Shown: positions 1 to 6,831 of the stretch, in pieces
How positions within the stretch are numbered: position 1 is the stretch's first letter
Layout of the letters: every line of letters starts with the position of its first letter
Source: an uncultured Erysipelotrichaceae bacterium
GTDB taxonomy: Bacteria > Bacillota_I > Bacilli_A > Erysipelotrichales > Erysipelotrichaceae
Reading direction: 5' to 3'
Length of the DNA: 7,777 nucleotides
NCBI GenBank assembly: GCA_937900565.1
Contig: CALCFG010000017.1
Span: 1-7,777, forward strand
Program-made: the position numbers and the translations under genes
Notes under the pieces: generated by a model
What the model was told of the DNA's origin: nothing
Databases searched by the model: none
The model's input: only the letters and a program-made list of their open reading frames with translations

Positions 1-30
1 AAATTTTAAGCATTAAATAATAACTGTATG

Positions 31-64
31 ACCTTTCTTACTCTAAGAGTTAAGAAAGGTTTTT
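31..64 (+). terminator. Terminator-like hairpin directly upstream of comEA
   Basis: The arms ACCTTTCTTA (31-40) and TAAGAAAGGT (51-60) pair perfectly over 10 bp. Three more pairs (CTC/GAG) extend the stem inward past a single bulged T. A run of five T (60-64) follows the stem. This is the form of an intrinsic terminator for a gene to the left of the window. The stem is AT-rich and the T-run short, so termination may be partial. The 3' arm also carries the apparent comEA ribosome binding site, so the structure could act as an attenuator or translational block for comEA. The hairpin is seen; its function is inferred. Confidence 0.7.
53..59 (+). promoter_or_regulatory. comEA ribosome binding site inside the hairpin arm
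   Basis: AGAAAGG matches the 5' part of the full Shine-Dalgarno sequence AGAAAGGAGG and ends 9 bases before the comEA ATG, an acceptable distance for that alignment. It lies entirely within the 3' arm of the 31-60 hairpin, so it is paired whenever the hairpin forms. No other purine-rich site lies between the hairpin and the ATG. Confidence 0.55.
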
Positions 65-68
65 AATT

Positions 69-533
69 ATGCGTTATGTATTTTCGATTGTTGTAATTAT
101 ATTAATTTCATTGACATCATTTCTTCCGGTTAATTTAAATCATTACAATAAACAGAATATCCATGTAGAGGTTAAAGGATGCGTAATGGAAGAAAAGGTA
201 TTGGAATTACCCGCAAGTACAACCATTAAAGAAGCGTTAGCATTAGTTACCCTTAATGAAAATGCGAGTGTTGATGGATTGAATCAGCAATTACTTTTAT
301 TGGATAAAGATGTGATTAATATACCTTGTATCAAAGAAAAAGAATTAATTTCAATTAATTTTGGTTCTGTAGAACAATTGGATTCATTACCAGGAATAGG
401 GGAAAGTACTGCCAATAAAATTATTGAATATCGTAATGGACATGGATTATTTCAAAGTTTGGAACAGTTAATGGAAGTAGAGGGTATTAAAGAAGGTAAA
501 TTTAATGCCATAAAAGATTTGATATGTCTATAA
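69..533 (+). CDS. comEA: ComEA: membrane-anchored competence DNA receptor
   Basis: ComEA binds double-stranded DNA outside the cell membrane and hands it to the ComEC channel during natural transformation. The 154-residue protein has a single N-terminal membrane anchor (about residues 4-20) with no cleavage motif, so the rest should lie outside. Residues about 31-86 form an SLBB-type beta domain. Residues about 95-152 are a tandem helix-hairpin-helix DNA-binding domain: the first hairpin is at SLPGIG (106-111) followed by a basic helix, the second at VEGI (137-140). The usual VNINTA lead-in is altered to ISINFGS. At 154 residues it is rather short for the family. The start at 69 puts the anchor at the N-terminus and follows the AGAAAGG site. 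It overlaps comEC by 10 bases. Domain order plus the comEC neighbour make the call secure; transformation itself is not shown. Confidence 0.93.
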   Translation: MRYVFSIVVIILISLTSFLPVNLNHYNKQNIHVEVKGCVMEEKVLELPASTTIKEALALVTLNENASVDGLNQQLLLLDKDVINIPCIKEKELISINFGSVEQLDSLPGIGESTANKIIEYRNGHGLFQSLEQLMEVEGIKEGKFNAIKDLICL

Positions 534-2437
534 AATCATCGGTTATCTGTGGATTATATCCAATGACTTTATTATTAGTTTTTTTATGTTTTATAGATGA
601 ACTATCACTTTATGTATGCTTATCCATTTTGTTTTTAATTTATGGATTAATACGATTTCGTTTTGCAATTAGTCTTTTGTTTTTAATTGGAGCTATTTAT
701 TTTTGTCCTTTTCCAGTAAATGAAAGTCCATCGTTTTTGTATAATCAATTCTGCGTTGTAAAAGAAATAAAAACTAAAAGTTATTTAATTGGTTGTGATG
801 GTATTAATTATTACTTATCGAATGACTATTCACTTACGATTGGGGATAAATTGATAGTGGACGGGGCAGTATCCAGCATGGATAGACCAATTACTTATTT
901 TGGGTTTGACCAAGATAGTTATGATCGTGCGCATGATATTGGCGGTTATATTGGAAAAGCTGATGTTGAAATAATTGGAATGAGGTTTTCGTTTCAACGC
1001 TTATTAATGCAATTTATTAAGTGGTTTAATCCTACACATTATATGGATATATTGCATATACTATGGATGAATAAACAAAATAATACGGTCCTTGTGTTTT
1101 CTTCATTTATTTATATTACATTGATTCAATGGATTACACGTGTATTGGCTATATTTGTTGAAGATACTAAATTGAAAAAGATTGAATATTGTATGGTAAT
1201 AAGCGTTGGTTTATTGATGGGGTTTAATTTTCTTTTGTTAAGACAACTTGTTTCCCCATGGGTGAAAAAAATTCATCCTGATAAAGATATACGTTTTTCA
1301 ATCACTATAATCATTTGGCTTTTTTTAAATAATGGGTATGTAAATTCGCTTTCTTTTGTTTATCCATTTTGTTACTTATGGTTTAATTTAATTAATGATA
1401 AACGTTCATTTTGGCAAAACACATTATTAAATTTTTTTATACAGGGAATTTACTTAAACCAAGTTTCATTATTAAATCTTTTAGGATTTAATATGATGCG
1501 AAATCTATCCAGTATGGCATTTATAGTTCAATTTATGGCAACTTGTTTAAATATTCCATTAAGCTTTCCATACTTTAATGCATTGCAAAATATGTTGATT
1601 ATTCCAAGTAATCCTATTGGTATCGGATTACTCATATATTGGGCCATGGCAAGCCTCATGCGCTATCTTCCAATTAAGAATCTATCCATTTTGCAATGCT
1701 GTCTATATTTATTCTTTGCCTATTTTGGCCTATTTCATCCGTTACCTAGCGTTACATTTATTAATGTTGGGCAAGGGGATAGTATTTTAATAAAAAGTGC
1801 TTGGAATAAAACAAAAATATTAGTAGATACAGGGAAAGAAAATGCTTATGAACAAGTGCAAGATTTACTAAAAGGGTATGGAATTCGCAAACTGGATGCT
1901 TTAATCATTACACATCAAGACAGTGATCATTGCGATAATAAAGAAGTAATTGTTCATGATTACAATGTGAACACATTAATTGAAAGTGATTTTGATATTA
2001 AAGAAATCAATGATATTTGGATTAATAATTTAAATCATAACCAAAATGAAGCTGATACGAATGCTTCTTCATTGGTTTTGTTATTTAATATTGATGATTG
2101 TAGCTTTCTTTTACCTGGGGATATTCCTCAAAACATTGAAGAAACAATTATTAGACAAACACCAGTTGCAGTAGATATATTAAAAGCAAGTCATCATGGT
2201 TCGAAAACTGGTAGCAGTGACTTGTTTTTGGACACATTACATCCTTCGTTTATTATATATTCTGCCGGTTCTCCGTCCATTTATAATCATCCATCCAATG
2301 AAGTTATTCAAAAAGCATTAAAACGTCATTTATTACAAATGAATACTTTTCTAGATGGGGATATTACTTTTTCATTTTTACACCCATTTATTCTAGTTAA
2401 TTCAGCTAGTGGTTTGATTTCTTTAATGGTGAAGTAA
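524..2437 (+). CDS. comEC: ComEC/Rec2-family DNA uptake channel
   Basis: ComEC is the polytopic membrane channel that carries one DNA strand into the cell in natural transformation. At 637 residues it is compact (commonly about 700-800). Order of parts: N-terminal membrane helices (about 7-62); a soluble OB-fold-like region (about 74-152); the multi-helix competence domain (about 155-405); and a C-terminal metallo-beta-lactamase-like domain (about 408-620). That last domain shows GQGDS (416-420), VDTG (434-437), HQDSDH (464-469), PGD (531-533), SHHGS (556-560) and NHPS (588-591), so its metal site looks intact, unlike some ComEC copies. The competence domain is much more divergent: the hallmark HLLAISGLHV helix is unrecognisable, the aligned stretch reading VLVFSSFIYI (189-198). 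No strong ribosome site precedes the ATG; overlap with the comEA stop suggests translational coupling. comEB is absent. Confidence 0.92.
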   Translation: MSIKSSVICGLYPMTLLLVFLCFIDELSLYVCLSILFLIYGLIRFRFAISLLFLIGAIYFCPFPVNESPSFLYNQFCVVKEIKTKSYLIGCDGINYYLSNDYSLTIGDKLIVDGAVSSMDRPITYFGFDQDSYDRAHDIGGYIGKADVEIIGMRFSFQRLLMQFIKWFNPTHYMDILHILWMNKQNNTVLVFSSFIYITLIQWITRVLAIFVEDTKLKKIEYCMVISVGLLMGFNFLLLRQLVSPWVKKIHPDKDIRFSITIIIWLFLNNGYVNSLSFVYPFCYLWFNLINDKRSFWQNTLLNFFIQGIYLNQVSLLNLLGFNMMRNLSSMAFIVQFMATCLNIPLSFPYFNALQNMLIIPSNPIGIGLLIYWAMASLMRYLPIKNLSILQCCLYLFFAYFGLFHPLPSVTFINVGQGDSILIKSAWNKTKILVDTGKENAYEQVQDLLKGYGIRKLDALIITHQDSDHCDNKEVIVHDYNVNTLIESDFDIKEINDIWINNLNHNQNEADTNASSLVLLFNIDDCSFLLPGDIPQNIEETIIRQTPVAVDILKASHHGSKTGSSDLFLDTLHPSFIIYSAGSPSIYNHPSNEVIQKALKRHLLQMNTFLDGDITFSFLHPFILVNSASGLISLMVK

Positions 2438-2448
2438 AAAAATGAATT

Positions 2449-2457
2449 TGCTATAAT
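2449..2457 (+). promoter_or_regulatory. Extended -10 promoter for holA, possibly leaderless
   Basis: TGCTATAAT is a perfect extended -10 element in the 26-base comEC-holA gap. The -35 position at 17-bp spacing reads GTGAAG, so there is no good -35, which extended -10 promoters tolerate. TATAAT (2452-2457) is followed by exactly six bases and then the holA ATG, so the expected transcription start is on or beside the A of the start codon. This would give the essential holA operon expression independent of the competence genes. The motif is seen; start-site use is inferred. Confidence 0.65.
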
Positions 2458-2463
2458 AATTAC

Positions 2464-3444
2464 ATGAATTATTGGATTAAAGGAAATGATGCATACTTAA
2501 TTGATCAACAGATTCAATCCATTATTAGCAAAGATTTTGATCATGAAGTTGAAGTTATTAAAATCGATAATCAAAGCGATAAACTTTCATTACAAATGAT
2601 ATTGGATGATTTAACAACGGTGTCTTTATTTACACAACGTAAGTTAATGATTGTTTATAATCCTCTTTTTTTAATTAATGCTAAAAAAAGTGATGAAAAA
2701 TCAACTGATTTAACTTTATTAGAAAAGTATTATCAACATTGCGATTATGCTTATTCACTAATGATTGTGCTTACATCAAACATTGATTCCCGCTTATCGT
2801 CAGTCAGTAAGCTTATCAAGCTTATTCAATCCAATAGTCAAAGTTACCTAATTCCTTCGTTAAAAGATATTAATGAAAAGAAGGGATTTATATTGCAACA
2901 ATTAGCTATACACAATGTTCAATTTGATAAAAATATCATTGATATATTGGTGCAACGTTTAGCTAATGATGGTTATGGGATTATGAATCAATTGAATCAA
3001 CTGATGAATTATCCACATGTCATTAATCGTAATGTGGTAGATCGTTTGATTGCAAAACCATTAGAAGGAGAAGTTTTTAGTTTAACCAATGCGCTAAATG
3101 CTAATCAAACTGGTAAAGCGATGAATATATTAAGTGATTTGTTAATTCAAAATAATCAACCGGTTGCACTAACTGCGTTAATTGCAAGCAATTATCGTAC
3201 GCTTTATCAAGTTGCTTGCTTAAAAGAAAAAGATTATTCTGATCAACAAATTTCTCAAGTATTGGGGATTAATCCTAAAAGATTATATTTTATTCATAAA
3301 TCATTGCTTAATAAAACAAGTAATCAATTAAGTCAAGTTCTTACTATCTTTGCTAATTTAGATCAATCCATTAAAAATGGTGAAATTGATGCAAAGTATG
3401 GACTAGAATTATCGTTATTAAAATGTAAAGGGGTATTTAGATGA
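2464..3444 (+). CDS. holA: DNA polymerase III delta subunit (clamp loader)
   Basis: HolA opens the beta sliding clamp as part of the clamp-loader complex at the replication fork; it acts in the cytoplasm. The 326-residue length is near the usual 330-345. The N-terminal NYWIKGNDAYLIDQQI matches the family opening (a Y-x-x-G-x-D/E-x-Y-L-I pattern). The TTVSLFTQRKLMIVYNPLFL stretch (51-70) corresponds to the strand and clamp-contact region. Residues about 200-320 form the helical collar domain, with EVFSLTNALN, the Ala/Leu-rich ALTALIASNYRTLYQV helix and a closing DQSIKNGEIDAKYGLE segment. No ribosome site precedes the ATG, but the extended -10 element fits initiation at +1. Position after comEC is the conserved Bacillota order. 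It ends in an ATGA overlap with the next gene. holA is divergent in all species, so synteny adds useful weight. Confidence 0.92.
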   Translation: MNYWIKGNDAYLIDQQIQSIISKDFDHEVEVIKIDNQSDKLSLQMILDDLTTVSLFTQRKLMIVYNPLFLINAKKSDEKSTDLTLLEKYYQHCDYAYSLMIVLTSNIDSRLSSVSKLIKLIQSNSQSYLIPSLKDINEKKGFILQQLAIHNVQFDKNIIDILVQRLANDGYGIMNQLNQLMNYPHVINRNVVDRLIAKPLEGEVFSLTNALNANQTGKAMNILSDLLIQNNQPVALTALIASNYRTLYQVACLKEKDYSDQQISQVLGINPKRLYFIHKSLLNKTSNQLSQVLTIFANLDQSIKNGEIDAKYGLELSLLKCKGVFR

Positions 3445-4670
3445 AATCAATTACTACAATTTATCGTATTGGACCGGGTCCAAGTAGCTCACACACGTTG
3501 GCTTTAAAAAGAGCATGTGATGCTTTTAAAGAAAAATATCCTAACATTAAATCCATTAATGCTACCTTAGTAGGTTCCTTAGCGTTAACTGGTAAAGGAC
3601 ATTTTAGTGATACAATCATTCAATCTTGTTTTTTACCATTGGAATGCCCTGTAGATTTTCAATTGGAATGGGATCAATCTTACCCACATGGTTTTACGTT
3701 AAATGCTACTTTGAATACGAACGAAATTGTTACGTGGCATATTTTTAGTGTGGGTGGGGGTGCTTTTGAAGTTGTCGAAGCACCTGAATTAATCGAAAAA
3801 GATGTTTACGATTTTGAAAACTTAAATGAACTTAATCGTCGTCTTAAATTAAGTAATAAATCTTATGCGCAATATATATTGGAGAAAGAGCCAACAATTA
3901 TCAATGATTTGCGACCAGCGTATGAAGCAATGAAAGAAAGTGTTGCCAATGGATTATCTGCAGGAGGCTATGTTCGTGGTAACTTAAAAGTTAAACGCTG
4001 TGGGGCAGCTTTGTATTGCAAAGCATTGCAAGCTAAAGATCCAAGTGAGGCACAACGATTGAAAGTAATGGCCTATGCATTTGCGGTTGCAGAAGAAAAT
4101 GCGTGCGGGAAACAAGTAGTGACTTCACCTACTTTGGGAAGCTGTGGTGTAATGGCTTCCTTAGTTTATCATTACAATATGGACTTAGGTTACAGTGATG
4201 AAGCGGTTATTGAGGCAATGGCTGTTGCTGGTTTATTTGGTAATATTGCGCGTTACAATGCGACTGTTTCAGGTGCTGTGGGTGGTTGCCAAGCAGAAAT
4301 TGGTGTGGCATGCGCCATGGGTGCTGCTTTTGTGAATGCTTTATTGGGGTGCTCCAATATTCAAGTCGAAATAGCGGCTGAAGTTGCCATGGAACATCAT
4401 TTAGGACTAACTTGTGACCCGATTGATGGGTATGTAGTTGTTCCTTGTATTGAACGTAATTCTCAAGCTGCATTACGTAGTATTGATGCGGCGTTACTTG
4501 CGCGTAACATTAGTGACATTCGTGACAGTAAGGTTAGTTTTGATGAAGTTATTCATACAATGAAATATACAGGGCAAAAATTACCAAAAGAATTAAAAGA
4601 AACTTCATTGGGTGGATTGGCTAAAATTGTTGTTATTCGCGATCATGGAAAGGATATTTCCTATGACTAA
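3441..4670 (+). CDS. sdaA: Single-chain [4Fe-4S] L-serine dehydratase
   Basis: Converts L-serine to pyruvate and ammonia using an oxygen-sensitive [4Fe-4S] cluster. It feeds serine carbon to fermentation and prevents serine build-up. The 409-residue chain fuses a beta part (about 1-125: GPGPSSSHT at 11-19, GSLALTGKGH at 45-54, SVGGGAF at 103-109) to an alpha part (about 150-395). Cys283 (GGCQAEIG), Cys325 (TCDP) and Cys336 (PCIERN) are spaced 42 and 11 residues apart, the same spacing as the cluster ligands I recall for the Legionella enzyme (343/385/396). No ACT domain is present, unlike the two-gene Bacillus type. The C-terminus ends in SYD without the terminal Cys that serves as a fourth ligand in Legionella. 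AAAGGGG (3427-3433) lies 7 bases before the ATG, and the ATGA overlap with holA indicates translational coupling. Confidence 0.95.
   Translation: MKSITTIYRIGPGPSSSHTLALKRACDAFKEKYPNIKSINATLVGSLALTGKGHFSDTIIQSCFLPLECPVDFQLEWDQSYPHGFTLNATLNTNEIVTWHIFSVGGGAFEVVEAPELIEKDVYDFENLNELNRRLKLSNKSYAQYILEKEPTIINDLRPAYEAMKESVANGLSAGGYVRGNLKVKRCGAALYCKALQAKDPSEAQRLKVMAYAFAVAEENACGKQVVTSPTLGSCGVMASLVYHYNMDLGYSDEAVIEAMAVAGLFGNIARYNATVSGAVGGCQAEIGVACAMGAAFVNALLGCSNIQVEIAAEVAMEHHLGLTCDPIDGYVVVPCIERNSQAALRSIDAALLARNISDIRDSKVSFDEVIHTMKYTGQKLPKELKETSLGGLAKIVVIRDHGKDISYD
4647..4661 (+). promoter_or_regulatory. Ribosome site that sets the U32 gene start, in a small hairpin
   Basis: GAAAGGA (4648-4654) matches the Shine-Dalgarno sequence and lies 8 bases before ATG 4663. 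It decides that start over the in-frame ATGs at 4612 and 4645, which have no such site and would add 17 or 6 residues ahead of the conserved VEILAPAGN opening. GGAAA (4647-4651) can pair with TTTCC (4657-4661), so the site lies in a weak 5-bp hairpin, which ribosomes finishing sdaA would open. Confidence 0.6.
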
Positions 4671-6807
4671 TAAAGTGGAAATTCTTGCGCCTGCTGGAAA
4701 TATGGAGTGCTTAATTGCAGCACTTCATGCAGGTGCGGACGCCATTTATTGTGCTGGTGCAAATTTTGGTGCACGTGCTTATGCAGCAAATTTTGATAAT
4801 GAGCAAATGGCGCGTGCAGTTACATTGGTCCATCAATATGGTGCAAAACTTTATGTCACGATGAATACATTATTATTCGAAGATGAAATTGAAAGTGCGA
4901 TGGACCAAGTCGCTTATTATTACAAAATAGGAATTGATGCTTTGCTTATTCAAGACTTAGGATTTTTTGACTTAATACATCAATGTTATCCTGATTTTGA
5001 ATTGCATTGTTCCACCCAAATGAATATTCATGATGTTAATGGGGTAAGGTTTGCTAAACAAATAGGAGCTAAACGTGTCGTATTGGCAAGGGAATGTAGC
5101 CGTAGTATGGTTCAAGCATGTTGCAAAGAAGGTATTGAAATTGAAGTCTTTGCTTATGGTGCGTTATGTTCATCTTATTCTGGGCAATGTTATATTTCTG
5201 CCTATTCACAACAGCGCAGTGGCAATCGCGGAGCGTGTGGGCAAAATTGTCGCTTACCGTATCAATTAAAAGTTGATGGTAAGCTTTATGATGATCATGA
5301 TCAAAAACACATGATGAGTTTAAATGATTTAAACTTATTAAATAAAGTCAAAGATTTAATGGATGATGGCGTATCCTCATTAAAAATAGAAGGGCGAATG
5401 AAAAGTAGTGCCTATGTGTATTATGTAACCTCCTTATTTGTTAAAGCACGGAATATGGCACTTAAGGGCCAATCCTATAAAATTAGCACTGAAGAAGAAA
5501 AGACATTAAAACTTTTATTTAATCGTGGCTTTACATTAGGTTATTATTACAGTCAACATGATCGTACCCTTCGCAGTATGCATCGTCCTAATCATATGGG
5601 TATTCCTGTAGGTAAAGTGCTTGGTTATAAAAATGGTACCATTACCATTAAATGCATGGATACCATTAACCAAGGGGATGGATTACGGGCATTAAATGAT
5701 ACCAAAGACCAAGGTATTTATGTCCATACAATGAAACTCAACCATCACTATGTTACCAGTGCGAACAAAGGAGATATTGTTGATTTAGTAACCAATGCTA
5801 AAGTCAATGTGAATGATATTATTGTTAAAACCAGTGATCAAATTTTATTGGATTCGATTAATCAATCCATTGATCAATCGAGCCAGCAATTAACATTAAG
5901 TATTGATATTGATATCTTAAATAAAAAAACATTAACTATTTATGGAAAAGATAATTTAAATCGAGCTTTAAGCAAAACATATACAGTGGATTTACAACAA
6001 AGTGATAAAGCCAACATATTGCATGATTCATTGGTAAAATCATTTACTAAAATTAAAGAAACTCCATTTAAATTAAATGAACTAACCGTAAGCGACGATT
6101 ACTACTTCTTATCCATGAGTAGCATCAATGCATTACGGCGTGATTTTATGGAAAGCTTTTTATTAAGCTTACATAAAAATCGTAATAATGTTCAACCATT
6201 ACCATATCAATCTTTTACCTATGATATTGATTGCCCAAAACCATTGGTATGGTTAGAAAAAGAAGACATAAATAAACGCTTTAGTGCTTATCGCTGTGTC
6301 AGTTCCAATGTGAATTATGGGGAAAAGATACAACCACTCATTCACTTAGATAATGAAATAACTGAAGGTGAAGTCATTCAATATATTGGTGATATTGATG
6401 GTAAGTTCCATATTGCACTATCTTCGATTCCATTAACAAATTCTTATACTTTGCAATTCTTGTTACAGCATAATACGGTAGGAACGGTTAATTATGAATG
6501 CAATGAGCAACAAGTAAATCAGTTAATGGAAGCATACACCCAACGTAATAATCAAAAACCATTGGTTTATCAATGCAAAGAAGGAACGTTCCGTTTAATG
6601 AGTATGAATGATTGTTTGGTTAAATCGATCTTACAAGCAAAAGTTCATTGCCAAATGTGTCATCAACATACGATTACATTAACGGATCGTAATCAAAATA
6701 CATACCGAGTTGAAGGGGATGAAAATTGTATCTTGCATTGTTATTCAACAACGTATGAAAAATATTCCATTCATCCAGATGCCATTGCATTAATGCAATG
6801 GTTATAA
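4663..6807 (+). CDS. U32-family protein, RlhA-like (probable RNA hydroxylation factor)
   Basis: U32 proteins were named peptidases. Characterised bacterial members (E. coli RlhA, TrhP/YegQ) are instead needed for prephenate-dependent hydroxylation of 23S rRNA or tRNA. This 714-residue chain opens with KVEILAPAGNMECLIAALHAG, the family start. It carries STQMNIH (117-123), RVVLARE (138-144) and the U32 signature EVFAYGALC...GQC (161-176). Cys169, Cys176, Cys192 and Cys196 (the last two in GACGQNC) are the likely iron-sulfur ligands. SLKIEGRMKS (239-248) follows. Residues about 285-345 (FNRGFTLGY, GIPVGKV, GDGLRAL) lead to a DUF3656-like part (about 380-500, ending in SINALRRDFMESFL), which favours the RlhA type over TrhP. 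The C-terminus has a second Cys group (651, 663, 666, 689, 693). It overlaps sdaA by 8 bases and ends in a double stop. The family is certain; the exact RNA target is not. Confidence 0.9.
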   Translation: MTNKVEILAPAGNMECLIAALHAGADAIYCAGANFGARAYAANFDNEQMARAVTLVHQYGAKLYVTMNTLLFEDEIESAMDQVAYYYKIGIDALLIQDLGFFDLIHQCYPDFELHCSTQMNIHDVNGVRFAKQIGAKRVVLARECSRSMVQACCKEGIEIEVFAYGALCSSYSGQCYISAYSQQRSGNRGACGQNCRLPYQLKVDGKLYDDHDQKHMMSLNDLNLLNKVKDLMDDGVSSLKIEGRMKSSAYVYYVTSLFVKARNMALKGQSYKISTEEEKTLKLLFNRGFTLGYYYSQHDRTLRSMHRPNHMGIPVGKVLGYKNGTITIKCMDTINQGDGLRALNDTKDQGIYVHTMKLNHHYVTSANKGDIVDLVTNAKVNVNDIIVKTSDQILLDSINQSIDQSSQQLTLSIDIDILNKKTLTIYGKDNLNRALSKTYTVDLQQSDKANILHDSLVKSFTKIKETPFKLNELTVSDDYYFLSMSSINALRRDFMESFLLSLHKNRNNVQPLPYQSFTYDIDCPKPLVWLEKEDINKRFSAYRCVSSNVNYGEKIQPLIHLDNEITEGEVIQYIGDIDGKFHIALSSIPLTNSYTLQFLLQHNTVGTVNYECNEQQVNQLMEAYTQRNNQKPLVYQCKEGTFRLMSMNDCLVKSILQAKVHCQMCHQHTITLTDRNQNTYRVEGDENCILHCYSTTYEKYSIHPDAIALMQWL

Positions 6808-6831
6808 TAAACGGGTTAGGGGGATTTTATA

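Noticed and set aside
1..23. Possible tail of an upstream gene: one frame reads ILSIK then TAA TAA at 18-23.
   Set aside because: Stops occur in all three frames within the first 20 bases, so the true frame cannot be chosen and too few residues are visible.
1..68. Search for a competence regulator box (ComK AT-box or CinBox/TACGAATA) before comEA.
   Set aside because: No convincing match in the visible 68 bases; the promoter may lie left of the window.
2809..2826. Near-tandem 9-base repeat AAGCTTATC/AAGCTTATT in holA.
   Set aside because: It encodes the ordinary helix KLIKLI in frame; two short copies are expected in AT-rich coding DNA.
4207..4473. Open frame on the minus strand inside sdaA.
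   Set aside because: It lies wholly within the well-conserved alpha part of sdaA, is rich in Gln/His from reversed codons, and has no family likeness.
4612..4662. Longer N-terminus for the U32 protein from ATG 4612 or 4645.
   Set aside because: The added residues do not match the family, no ribosome site precedes those codons, and ATG 4663 has GAAAGGA 8 bases upstream.
5075..5269. Short + strand open frame inside the U32 gene.
   Set aside because: It overlaps the U32 signature in another frame and has no ribosome site or recognisable product.
6803..6808. TATAAT just before the HAD gene as a separate promoter.
   Set aside because: It arises from the double stop of the U32 gene, has no -35 at 16-18 bp and an off-by-one TG, so operon read-through is the simpler reading.
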